Below the pieces are notes generated by a model. It did no database searches. It had not been told where the DNA came from and saw nothing but the letters and a program-made list of their open reading frames with translations. A stretch of DNA of 15,012 bases from Cellvibrionaceae bacterium (GTDB lineage: Bacteria > Pseudomonadota > Gammaproteobacteria > Pseudomonadales > Cellvibrionaceae). Positions 6,842 to 14,379 of the stretch are shown in pieces. A program made the translations under genes and the position numbers. Positions within the stretch are counted from its first letter, which is position 1, and each line of letters starts with the position of its first letter. The stretch lies in contig JAUVQU010000037.1 in the NCBI GenBank assembly GCA_030597965.1, positions 1 to 15,012 of the forward strand, given 5' to 3'.

Positions 6842-7216
6842 ATGAGTAGTCTTATCGCTGACCACGAAAAGCTTAAACAAGAACAAGATCGCATTAACCA
6901 ACAGTTAGCGGCGCTGGAGGAAGATGACAACTGTCGGCGTGACAAAGCGTGTAAAGAGGCCATACAAAAAGTGCTGGAGGAGCATGAAAAGACTCCCCTG
7001 GAGTTATTGGGCCTTTTCCCAGAGATTGTCACTACTGCCACCCAAAAGAAAGCGTCATCCCATAAACAGCCAGCGACTCAACGCCCATTGATCCGCTATA
7101 CACATCCAGGGACGAACGAGATTGTTGAAAGCAGGGGGTTAGATAAAAAGGTGCTGCAAGACTGGATCAAAGCGTATAACAAAGAGACTGTCAAAAGTTG
7201 GGGGGTTGAGGTCTAG
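6842..7216 (+). CDS. MvaT-family H-NS-like nucleoid protein
   Basis: MvaT/MvaU proteins are functional analogues of H-NS. They bind AT-rich, often foreign DNA and silence it, using an N-terminal coiled coil to form oligomers. Here residues ~1-50 are a heptad-patterned helix (LIADHEKLKQEQDRINQQ and onward), followed by a flexible Lys/Gln/Ser linker (~65-80). Residues 82-124 form the C-terminal DNA-binding part, with RYTHPGTNEIVESRG and then KVLQDWIKAYN ending in a SWGV tail, matching the order of conserved elements in MvaT. Length, 124 residues, is normal. The ribosome-binding site is only a weak AGAGAG. A copy on a mobile element could silence its own genes or spare the host's MvaT pool; this is inference. 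Confidence 0.85.
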   Translation: MSSLIADHEKLKQEQDRINQQLAALEEDDNCRRDKACKEAIQKVLEEHEKTPLELLGLFPEIVTTATQKKASSHKQPATQRPLIRYTHPGTNEIVESRGLDKKVLQDWIKAYNKETVKSWGVEV

Positions 7217-7228
7217 GAAGCCCCCAAC
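7197..7228 (+). terminator. Terminator overlapping the MvaT-like stop codon
   Basis: GTTGGGGG (7197-7204) and CCCCCAAC (7221-7228) form a strong 8-base-pair stem whose 16-base loop holds the stop codon at 7214-7216. ACTATTTTC follows, giving a modest U-run. The stem begins in the last codons of the gene, so translating ribosomes would compete with it. Confidence 0.5.
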
Positions 7229-7277
7229 ACTATTTTCAAAAAACCATTCATCAGGCCGCCAAATGGGGGCCTGTATT

Positions 7278-7309
7278 GCTGAGCAGCTGAGCAGCTGAGC
7301 AGCTGAGCA
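7278..7309. repeat. Four perfect tandem copies of an 8-base unit
   Basis: GCTGAGCA is repeated four times without change or spacer. It lies in the 146-base gap between the convergent MvaT-like gene and the 383-residue gene. Each junction makes a CAGCTG palindrome. Such a short array can change copy number by slippage. It is far too short and regular for a CRISPR. Just before it, CAGGCC (7252-7257) and GGCCTG (7268-7273) form a further inverted repeat. Confidence 0.95.
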
Positions 7310-7362
7310 TGTAAAAATCGGCGTAGACGACTAGAACGTCAGCTACAGAATCATAGCTCCTA

Positions 7363-8514
7363 TCATTTTTGAGGCTCGGTTAGTTCCGCCTTGTCAAAAA
7401 CGTCTTTCAGGCTCAATGCTTCCCGGAGTGTCGAGAAGTAGACAGCGATGTCCTCCAACGAACTGAGCTGATCTAACTGCCTTTCCAGCGCCACAGGTAG
7501 CTCACCAAAACGGTCTTCTAACAAGAAAATCAAAATATCCTTAGCCAACCTCTCCTCTGCGTACTGGATATGGCTTAAGGTTTCCGCTGCGACGCCCTGC
7601 CACTCTGGGGTTTGGGTACTGGGTGCAGTACTCCACCGCCCCCCAAAATGAAGCGCGTGGCGCATCCGGCCAACACGACCGCCAGAGCCGACCCTTTCAT
7701 CAATCACTTTGAGCTTTTTTAGCTTCTCGTAAAAGACGATTTCAACGGCATCACGAATGTGTTGATCGTTGGGGTAGCACGTAAACATCTTGAGCGAGTG
7801 ATTCAACCAGCAAATATTATCCGCTATTCGCTTCCCATACACCTTATAGGCCGTTGGCCAATGGATCTTCTCTCCAAAGGAAAAATTGAACAGCATTGCC
7901 TTGATAAGCGAAACCATCACGACCTCTTGATCCTTCTGCGACGGCGGATTGTTCTTTGCGTGCCCCCCCTTTGTTGCGCGCTGTATCTCAAAATCGTGAG
8001 GCTCCGGCATCACCATCGAAAGTGCCGCTAGGTGCCGTTCAGCCTCAATCAGAGAAGATGACATGTGGGTGAACAGTAGCGGCGCATCGCCGCCGAACTG
8101 AGCCCCTGAGACCACCGCTTCCAATAGCGCATGTTGGCGACTCACATAGGACGCATGGCTGAGCACTTGGTCGGCATGGCGCTTGTTCAGGGCAACTTCT
8201 GACGTTGCGTTTACCGGTGGCATATCCATAGGAATCGGCAAAAAGAGAGGTGGCTCTGTTTCACTCTGTTTGCCCGTCGCTTCTTTGATTCTTTCCAGCC
8301 TGCTTTTTTCGTCGCCTACCCCTTCTAACACCATGACACGCTCTACAGCTTTTTCGGCACGCCTAGCCAGGTCATTTGCTGGGCCAATCAGTGCAGAGTA
8401 GGGCTGGGAAGGCGGACAAACAAAACAACAGCCTTTTTCCCACACCGATACTTCTGAAGCAGGATGAGATTTTTTAACAGCAACTGGCTTGCTAGGCTGT
8501 GGTTTATCGGGCAC
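7363..8514 (-). CDS. Uncharacterised protein, 383 residues, related to its upstream neighbour
   Basis: I do not recognise a family. The start is a GTG at 8514 with an AAGGGAAGG site just upstream. The N-terminus is polar and holds a cysteine group (Cys29, Cys30, Cys33, in GCCFVCPP). Residues ~48-80 are helical. The core, ~108-272, is clearly related to the protein encoded upstream: both have an HADQ motif, an L-EA-RHLAAL helix (here 155-165), QRATKG/QRASKG (here 178-183) and a K-ML-N motif (205-210). Residues 273-383 have no counterpart in the neighbour. The two genes are 82 bases apart on one strand and probably form an operon. No catalytic motif, signal peptide or membrane helix is evident. 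A cargo or defence role is possible but unsupported. Confidence 0.75.
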   Translation of the reverse strand: MPDKPQPSKPVAVKKSHPASEVSVWEKGCCFVCPPSQPYSALIGPANDLARRAEKAVERVMVLEGVGDEKSRLERIKEATGKQSETEPPLFLPIPMDMPPVNATSEVALNKRHADQVLSHASYVSRQHALLEAVVSGAQFGGDAPLLFTHMSSSLIEAERHLAALSMVMPEPHDFEIQRATKGGHAKNNPPSQKDQEVVMVSLIKAMLFNFSFGEKIHWPTAYKVYGKRIADNICWLNHSLKMFTCYPNDQHIRDAVEIVFYEKLKKLKVIDERVGSGGRVGRMRHALHFGGRWSTAPSTQTPEWQGVAAETLSHIQYAEERLAKDILIFLLEDRFGELPVALERQLDQLSSLEDIAVYFSTLREALSLKDVFDKAELTEPQK

Positions 8515-8596
8515 GACCTTCCCTTAAATCGTCCGCTCCTGATTTGGCGGAGGGGTTTCTCACCGGCGATGTGACATCAAAAAATGGATACGGCGG

Positions 8597-9367
8597 TCAC
8601 TTCGCAGATTGTGCATTAGAAGCGTCTGAACGTTTCAGCAGATACGAGTGAATATCTGCCTGAATCTGCTCGCGTGTCATATCGAGAATTTGATATTCAC
8701 GATTGAGCTTAAATAGTTTTTTGGCCCACTCCGCAGCTACAGACTCAATACCACCCCTGTGGCGACTGATCACCTCGGGGTCGTTGTACAGCATATTTTT
8801 AACCATGGCCGCTAACAAGACGTGATGCTCCTGCTCTGAGGCAGGCCTGATACGTTGATTAGCGCCTTTGCTTGCCCGCTGGGAGTAATGCTTACCTTCA
8901 AGATTGCTCAAGATATCAAGCGCTGCTAGGTGCCTTTGCGCCTCCAGCAGGCGCGACTGCATAAGCTGGAAGGAGCGCTGCAAGCTGCTGTTAAATCTGC
9001 CCATACCTGCCGCAGTCATCGGTGACAATCCTCTTCGGTATTCGTGCAGGACAGAGACTACCTGATAAAGCGCTTGATCGGCATGATGAGCACGCTGCTT
9101 ATGAAGGGCTACTTTCCCCTGCCGCAAAGCGATAGGCTTGCTCTCTTCGTCGGGCCGATAGCGGCCAAGCTCTAGATCGGAGAACAGCTCGTTAAGGCGA
9201 GCATTACGCTCCTCAGCTTCTGACACACCAAGATGCTCGAACACCTGCTCGGCAATTTTCCAAGCACGCCCAGTTAACTCTCGGCCTGCCCAGCCCATGG
9301 CAACTGATGGCTGTAAATGCTCCCGCCGCTTCTGCTCATGGGATGGCTGTTCGTGTGAATGGCTCAA
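8597..9367 (-). CDS. Uncharacterised protein, ~256 residues, related to the next gene
   Basis: Start choice is uncertain. A TTG at 9367 has a GAGGA site 5 bases before it, while an upstream TTG at 9388 and an in-frame ATG at 9298 have none, so I use 9367. The protein begins with a His/Gln/Glu-rich stretch. It has a helical region around residues 30-65, and then a core (~88-247) that aligns by eye with residues 108-272 of the downstream protein. Shared elements include HHADQAL, LLEAQRHLAALDIL (140-153), QRASKG (163-168) and KNMLYN (190-195). It lacks the cysteines and the C-terminal extension of that protein. It is the first gene of the leftward pair and faces the excisionase-like gene across a 345-base gap. 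No family or function is recognised. Confidence 0.75.
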   Translation of the reverse strand: MSHSHEQPSHEQKRREHLQPSVAMGWAGRELTGRAWKIAEQVFEHLGVSEAEERNARLNELFSDLELGRYRPDEESKPIALRQGKVALHKQRAHHADQALYQVVSVLHEYRRGLSPMTAAGMGRFNSSLQRSFQLMQSRLLEAQRHLAALDILSNLEGKHYSQRASKGANQRIRPASEQEHHVLLAAMVKNMLYNDPEVISRHRGGIESVAAEWAKKLFKLNREYQILDMTREQIQADIHSYLLKRSDASNAQSAK

Positions 9368-9712
9368 ACCTATTCCTCGCGCTCTCAATTAGCTGAATAA
9401 CGATAGCAAGACCTTGATAGCTCAGTCAGCTCTTCTCAAACAGCACAAGCTAGCCATTACTCCCCCTCCCTCCATCATCACTCCTAGTCGACCTCTCTAG
9501 AAGTCCTCATTAGCTATTAACGTTCATGTCTGGTTCTGCCATACACAGCCGCCAATTGCATCAGTCCACCCGGAAAAACTCACTCAGAAAAAAAATAAAA
9601 AATCAAACAGGCTGCTTCAACAAGGCGCGCTTCTAAGCAACACCATCGAGCATCTCACCCGAAAAAAGAGAAGATTTGGTCATTGAGTTAACGCCATAGA
9701 GAGGCGCATCCG
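9368..9712. other. Divergent intergenic region
   Basis: This gap separates the leftward related pair from the rightward AlpA/Xis-integrase genes and must hold the promoters for both. I found no convincing -35/-10 pair. Visible features are a pyrimidine-rich run at about 9459-9477 and a strongly A-rich stretch at about 9589-9606, the kind of bent, AT-rich DNA that H-NS/MvaT proteins favour. No gene or strong inverted repeat is seen. Confidence 0.4.
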
Positions 9713-10021
9713 ATGACCTATCCATTACTAAAACCTGAGCAAGTCGCAGAGCTACTAGGCATGGGCATTAGCTGGGTCTACAGCAACAAGCACAAAATTG
9801 GATATATCCAGTTTGGCAAGGCAATTCGTTTTGAGCATGACGCCGTTACGGAGTACGCTAGAGGATGCAGGCGCGATCCTCAATTAAAGGAGGATCGTCA
9901 ATGGGATACACAGTCTCACAAAGGAAAGATCGAGGTACGTGGATCGTCCGCGCCAGGATCAACGGCCAGCGTACTCAGCGAACTTTTCAAACAGAAGGAG
10001 AAGCGAGGCAATACGCATTAA
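9713..10021 (+). CDS. AlpA/excisionase-like helix-turn-helix protein
   Basis: Residues ~5-50 form a winged-helix DNA-binding domain of the excisionase/AlpA type: LLKPEQVAELLGMGISWVY, then a short loop and the IRFEHDAVTEYA stretch that closes such domains. Small proteins of this kind control the direction of integrase action or activate the integrase gene, as AlpA does for CP4-57. The ATG at 9713 has a GAGG about 9 bases upstream. The frame runs 121 bases into the integrase gene in another frame. Residues ~60-102 come from that overlap, are low-complexity, and may carry no conserved function. Translational coupling to the integrase is likely. Total length is 102 residues, within the family's range. 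Confidence 0.8.
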   Translation: MTYPLLKPEQVAELLGMGISWVYSNKHKIGYIQFGKAIRFEHDAVTEYARGCRRDPQLKEDRQWDTQSHKGKIEVRGSSAPGSTASVLSELFKQKEKRGNTH

Positions 10022-10899
10022 AGGCAGAGGCTCAACGCCAAGAAGATGAGTTCAATGGAGTGATGGGCCGCAAGCCCAAACGCACTTTTTCGGAAGGGTT
10101 GCAGCGGATGGTCAGCGAATATGACGTTCGCTCTCAGAAGCAGCACATCCTGCTGGTCGCCAGATGGATGGATGAGCATGCTCCAAACGTCATCATCGGC
10201 CAGGAATTGCTAGATGCGGCGCGCAGGATGCAGAAGGCCCTGAAAGAGAAAGGATTAGCACAGTCGACCATCAACAATCGCATTCAGGTCGTCAAGCGAG
10301 TGCTCTCGCTATCGTACCGCGAATGGGATTGGATTGACTTGCCACTTGACGGAAAATTGCGAAAGCCATCGCCAAAAAACGATCGCCACGTCTTTCTCTC
10401 CGAGCTGGAACTTGCTGAGCTACTCGAAGCTGTTCCCGCACGGTATGAGGTTGAACGAAAAGTGGTATTACTCGCCATGCTGACAGGTATGAGACGTGGT
10501 GAGCTGATGGCCCTGGAACCGAACAACGTTTACAACGGACGGATTGTGCTCAAGCCACACCAGACGAAAAACGGCAGGCCGAGGGTCATTCCCCTATCCG
10601 AGGAAGCGATACCACTGCTTGGTAGTTTACCGTTTGAGACGACGGGCGATAGAGTCAGGGGCGCGTTTGAAAGGGCTCGCGAAGCCATTGGGCGTCCAGA
10701 CCTACGTTTTCACGATTTGCGGCATTGCTACGCTTCATTACTGGTCAGTAAAGGAGAATCATTGCCGACTATCAGGGATCTACTAGGGCATTCGTCGCTA
10801 ACAGTGACAAACCGATATGCTCATGCCGATCCGACACGATGGGATAGCGTGGTTGCAAGATTGCCGCGCATCAGCAACCAAATGGCAACCAAACACTAA
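9901..10899 (+). CDS. Tyrosine recombinase, integrase of a tRNA-targeting element
   Basis: The 332-residue protein has all the catalytic residues of phage-type tyrosine integrases. These are Arg198 (TGMRRGEL), Lys223 (HQTKNGRP), His271 and Arg274 (FHDLRH), His297 (LLGHSS) and the nucleophile Tyr306 (TNRYAH). Residues 1-50 resemble the arm-type DNA-binding domain, with the GTWIVRARINGQ strands, and ~65-150 the core-binding SAM-like domain. The frame is open from 9865, but the ATG at 9901 has a strong AAAGGAGGA site (9886-9894) and gives the usual N-terminus. The gene ends 40 bases from a tRNA 3' half, the expected position of an attachment site. It appears intact and should be active. Confidence 0.96.
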   Translation: MGYTVSQRKDRGTWIVRARINGQRTQRTFQTEGEARQYALKAEAQRQEDEFNGVMGRKPKRTFSEGLQRMVSEYDVRSQKQHILLVARWMDEHAPNVIIGQELLDAARRMQKALKEKGLAQSTINNRIQVVKRVLSLSYREWDWIDLPLDGKLRKPSPKNDRHVFLSELELAELLEAVPARYEVERKVVLLAMLTGMRRGELMALEPNNVYNGRIVLKPHQTKNGRPRVIPLSEEAIPLLGSLPFETTGDRVRGAFERAREAIGRPDLRFHDLRHCYASLLVSKGESLPTIRDLLGHSSLTVTNRYAHADPTRWDSVVARLPRISNQMATKH

Positions 10900-10938
10900 C
10901 AGCAACAAGCTCAAATCTCTGTAACCACTTGATTTCAT

Positions 10939-10984
10939 TGGTGGGCCCAGTAGGACTTGAACCTACGACCAAGGGATTATGAGT
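10939..10984 (-). other. Attachment-site core: 3' half of a CAU-anticodon tRNA
   Basis: Read leftward from 10984, the sequence follows a tRNA from the anticodon loop to the end: loop CTCATAA with anticodon CAT (10981-10979), the 3' anticodon strand TCCCT, variable loop, T-stem GTAGG/CCTAC around TTCAAGT, acceptor strand TGGGCCC, discriminator A, and CCA at 10941-10939. The matching 5' strand of the anticodon stem, the D-arm and the 5' acceptor strand are absent to the right, so this is not a working tRNA. It resembles elongator Met or Ile2 (CAU) tRNAs rather than fMet. Its place 40 bases after the integrase gene marks it as the recombination core. Confidence 0.88.
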
Positions 10985-10985
10985 T

Positions 10986-11122
10986 GGCTACTATAACAAT
11001 AAGCTACTGACAAATAAAGGAAAGTAGCCGTAATTTAGGAAAAGGTACAGTTGTTTTGAATCAGTAGTTTAGCGAATATTAAGGATAATATTTGAAACTG
11101 GTAGGTGTACCGTTTGTGTACC
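10986..11122. repeat. Short repeats flanking the attachment core, possible integrase arm sites
   Basis: GGCTACT (10986-10992) and its complement AGTAGCC (11023-11029) face each other. CTACTGA (11004-11010) recurs inverted as TCAGTAG (11061-11067). Further right, GTGTACC occurs twice 11 bases apart (11105-11111 and 11116-11122), one helical turn. Tyrosine integrases bind short repeated arm sites near the core, so these are candidates. The motifs are short enough that chance cannot be ruled out. Confidence 0.35.
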
Positions 11123-11163
11123 CAAATAACGACATGACAAATCAAGTTCTACGCACAACGCAT

Positions 11164-11195
11164 GCCCTCCTTATCTGAAAAAATAAAAGGAGGGC
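11164..11195. terminator. Stem-loop terminator between the integrase side and the SIR2 gene
   Basis: GCCCTCCTT (11164-11172) and AAGGAGGGC (11187-11195) form a perfect 9-base-pair stem with a 14-base A-rich loop. It starts 14 bases past the leftward SIR2 gene's stop codon. On the plus strand a T-run lies 9 bases beyond the stem. Leftward there is no T-run after the stem, although the loop is U-rich. It probably serves the SIR2 transcript and may act in both directions. Confidence 0.6.
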
Positions 11196-11209
11196 TTCAA
11201 ACTAATTTT

Positions 11210-14200
11210 TTACAACACCTTAACATCTTGACAAACGAGGCCTGTGTAATTGAACCCTAGATGAAAAGACATCTCATCACCTGGAACTAGCACCTCCCAT
11301 AATCCATCAGGAATAGTCTCTTCATGGATAAATGCTTCTGAAGTAAAGCCTTCTACATTTACAAACCCAAAGGATCCACACCTTTTGGACAGTTTACCTC
11401 GAACTACTTTTTTCGATGACTCGCTGCTTAAGTAATCCCGGATTTTTTTCTTTATTTCGTAGCTAACATTAGCGTTTCTTAGACTCTCAAAAATCTTAGT
11501 TGCACGAGCTATAATTTCGCTATCACTGGACTCTATTGCATATCTAGCAAACCAAAACTGAGATTGAAAGTTTTTATCTCCTGGAGTGAATGCTCTTTGA
11601 TAAAAATATCGAAGGCTTTCATTAGATTCATCACCGCTTTTTCTAAGCAACTCAGCATAAGCAAAATTTAATTTCTGGTCACTCCTTCTAGCATTTAAAG
11701 CAGTGTGTAATACTTCTTTTGCGCGGGCAACTTCATCTCGATGGAAGTATACGCTGGATAGCCTAATTGCAACAAATGGATCTCTTGAGTCCCTTTCAAA
11801 AGCTCTCTCTAGTGACTCCACTGCCCTTTTTTCATCATTTACTAACGATGCAAAATCAGCTTCCAAAGTTGAAATGTAATCTTCTAAAGGAAATCTTTTT
11901 TTGGATTCAGAAATGACTTTATCTGCATTCCTAATAACAGCATCAATCAATCGGTCACTGGAGGCTTGATCAGCCAATACATCTCTTAACCTTGAAAGCT
12001 CCATTTCAACTAGTACAGAGTCAATATGCGCTGAATGGCCATGACTACTTATTATACTATTAAGAATAGATTTAGCTTCTTGGCGATATCTTTCCTTATC
12101 TGATAGCACATCTGTCTTTTCAGACATTGATCTCCACACAACCGCTAGAGAGTGATGCAAAGACATATCTCTAGGTGCTATTAAAATTGCTTCTTGGAGT
12201 AGCTCGGATGACCTCTTAAGATTCCCATTTGGTCTAATTCTTTCAAAATTAGCCATTTGCTGAAGTAAATAGGTTTCTCTCCCAACAACTTCAAGAGCCT
12301 TTTTATAAATGCTCTCAACATCATCATAATCGGGAAATAGATCCAATAAACTTCTTGCCCTTACCATGCTTCTAAAAGATTGCTTATCTGATTCAAAAGA
12401 CACATTTAATGAAGAAATTATTTTAATGTATTCATGGTACCGTTCTTGTGCGTTATCAAAAGACCTAGAAAAAACAATTTCTGCAATTTCTGAGTGACGA
12501 GCAGAGTAATGAGCATCCTGACCATTATAAAAAGAAGTAATAACAACTTTTTCAAGTGGTTTAAAAAAATCTTTTTCAAATCTTTCAAATCCAACCCCAA
12601 ATACTCTTGCCACTAACCCAGCACGCACTGGCACTCTAAATCGGTTCAATACACAAATGCCGCGATATAAATCACGTGCTTCCTTTGGTTGAAGCGACAT
12701 ATACTCATCATATATAATATCTTCAAAAGGAAGTCCCATAGTCACCTCATGCAAGGCAACAAGCAATTGCCGATCAAAAGCATTTAAGAATTTTTGTATT
12801 CTCTTCTCCCTAGTTAATGACTCAAGTCCTGGCCCTAAGCATCGATGCTTTTCAAGAAGATCAACTAAGTCTTCTACTTCTTTTCTAGACAAATATCTTA
12901 ACTTGTAAAAAGAAGACACATAGTCATCTAACTCTTCACACTTTACGTTCCAGTCTGTATACCTTTCACATGATATTACAGTAACTGGAATATTCCTTTT
13001 CTTAGAAAACTCAATAAATTTTGCTATTGAAGAAGAATTTGAAGCAGCTCCATCCCAGAAGACAAAAATTCTCTCTTTAGTTAAATTGTAAATCTCTTCT
13101 ATATATTCATTCTTAACGCTAGACAGCCCTCTTACGAAAAGGCAAAGCCTGCCAAATTCGTTAGCTGCCCGCCATGCTAAGCGTTTCATAAGTACGCTTT
13201 TCCCAGCTCCAGCTTCACCTTTAATAATGTAAAGTTCTACCAACTCTGTTCTGTCTGCTTCTCCTAAATTCACAGCATCATCTATTATTTTATCAGTCAA
13301 AGCTCTAGCGCAATCTAAATTATGATAAATAGGGAACCAGCTCTGATTAGCTCCAGAATAAAACTTACTGATATCTCCTTCTGAAGAAAGCATAGAATTA
13401 ACATAATCTACACTATTAACAAGGAAGTCCGCTAAGTCTTCTCGTAATTCATGTTTTTCTATAAACTTCTCTTGAATAGGATGTTCGCTCACTGGGCGCA
13501 CAAGGCTTAGCTTTCTACTATTTTCATCTATTTCATCATATAACGAATTTATAAAACTCTCATATGTAAGATCCAAAGCTGATATTCTTTTGTTAGCCCA
13601 CATATCAATTTCTACTCTTTTGACACCAGGCTTTATTAAATAATACTTTGGCCGACCGGAAGATACATTTTGATCAATAAGGTCGATAATTTTTCTGATA
13701 TTCTCATCTTGCAAACTATAACCAATGAATACAATAGTATTCTCATACCCAAGCTCGTATAACCTACTAAATAATCGATCCCTTCCATTCATATGATTAT
13801 TGTATTGATCTATTGTAAGTATCAACGGCAAACTCTTATCGCGAGTACGTGAGATGCAGCCATGCAGTTTAAAAAGAGGGACTTTATCATTAGTTCTGGA
13901 CATTTCGTCCAGAGGATCTGAATTACAAAGTACAGGCTTACATTTTTGTATCGATTCTGAACAAAGTCTGTAAGTATCTTCAACTAAGCGATCGTAATTT
14001 GTAGTAAACAATGCCCTCCACTTGAAAAGAGCTAATTTTTTATGAAAATCTGCTGGCATTACACCTTCTAACTGCTCTGCTATATAATCTTGAACCTCAA
14101 ACAAACCTGCATCTGATATTGCCAGATCAGATACGAATTTTAAACTGTCATTTTTATACTCACCACCTAAATATTTTTCGGATATTGCATCTCTTAGATC

Positions 14201-14320
14201 ATTTCCAAGAAGAGGACTTTTCCCTTCTGGAAAGTCCGCGCCATAAAGAAAACCGGATCCAAAGACCAATACAACTCGCCCTTTTTTTACTTGCTCTATT
14301 AGGTGATGATCTAATTCCAT
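11210..14320 (-). CDS. SIR2 - STAND-like NTPase - TPR-like - cold-shock-domain defence protein
   Basis: The 1036-residue protein starts with a SIR2-like NADase domain (1-250): GSGFLYG at 21-27, TTNYD at 106-110 (Asn108), KLHG at 151-154 (His153) and IGYSLQDEN at 199-207, so the expected catalytic residues are present. A P-loop NTPase follows, with Walker A GEAGAGKS (368-375) and a Walker B-like FVFWDG ending at 419-424. A winged-helix-like segment runs to ~620, and TPR-like helices cover ~680-960. The tail, 972-1036, looks like a cold-shock OB-fold, with RNP1-like SFGFV (983-987) and RNP2-like AFIHE (996-1000). SIR2-STAND proteins such as Avs5 deplete NAD+ on phage recognition. The ATG has a GGAGGAATT site. 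The gene is markedly AT-rich against its neighbours, which suggests transfer. A defence role is inferred from architecture and from the adjacent restriction gene. Confidence 0.9.
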   Translation of the reverse strand: MELDHHLIEQVKKGRVVLVFGSGFLYGADFPEGKSPLLGNDLRDAISEKYLGGEYKNDSLKFVSDLAISDAGLFEVQDYIAEQLEGVMPADFHKKLALFKWRALFTTNYDRLVEDTYRLCSESIQKCKPVLCNSDPLDEMSRTNDKVPLFKLHGCISRTRDKSLPLILTIDQYNNHMNGRDRLFSRLYELGYENTIVFIGYSLQDENIRKIIDLIDQNVSSGRPKYYLIKPGVKRVEIDMWANKRISALDLTYESFINSLYDEIDENSRKLSLVRPVSEHPIQEKFIEKHELREDLADFLVNSVDYVNSMLSSEGDISKFYSGANQSWFPIYHNLDCARALTDKIIDDAVNLGEADRTELVELYIIKGEAGAGKSVLMKRLAWRAANEFGRLCLFVRGLSSVKNEYIEEIYNLTKERIFVFWDGAASNSSSIAKFIEFSKKRNIPVTVISCERYTDWNVKCEELDDYVSSFYKLRYLSRKEVEDLVDLLEKHRCLGPGLESLTREKRIQKFLNAFDRQLLVALHEVTMGLPFEDIIYDEYMSLQPKEARDLYRGICVLNRFRVPVRAGLVARVFGVGFERFEKDFFKPLEKVVITSFYNGQDAHYSARHSEIAEIVFSRSFDNAQERYHEYIKIISSLNVSFESDKQSFRSMVRARSLLDLFPDYDDVESIYKKALEVVGRETYLLQQMANFERIRPNGNLKRSSELLQEAILIAPRDMSLHHSLAVVWRSMSEKTDVLSDKERYRQEAKSILNSIISSHGHSAHIDSVLVEMELSRLRDVLADQASSDRLIDAVIRNADKVISESKKRFPLEDYISTLEADFASLVNDEKRAVESLERAFERDSRDPFVAIRLSSVYFHRDEVARAKEVLHTALNARRSDQKLNFAYAELLRKSGDESNESLRYFYQRAFTPGDKNFQSQFWFARYAIESSDSEIIARATKIFESLRNANVSYEIKKKIRDYLSSESSKKVVRGKLSKRCGSFGFVNVEGFTSEAFIHEETIPDGLWEVLVPGDEMSFHLGFNYTGLVCQDVKVL

Positions 14321-14349
14321 AATTCCTCCAGCTTTATATCGAAGCGAAA

Positions 14350-14379
14350 AATATATTTAGTCTTTGCTTTAGGTTCTAA
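14350..14379 (-). promoter_or_regulatory. Weak promoter candidate for the SIR2 gene
   Basis: Read leftward, TATATT (14355-14350) is a good -10 match, with a poor TTAGAA -35 (14379-14374) 18 bases upstream that overlaps the restriction gene's end. The 55-base gap is AT-rich and would otherwise leave the SIR2 gene dependent on transcription through the upstream remnant. Confidence 0.25.

Noticed and set aside
7278..7309. CRISPR array
   Set aside because: Units are 8 bases with no spacers, and no cas gene is present.
10939..11030. A complete tRNA gene
   Set aside because: The anticodon-stem 5' strand, D-arm and 5' acceptor strand are missing to the right of 10984.
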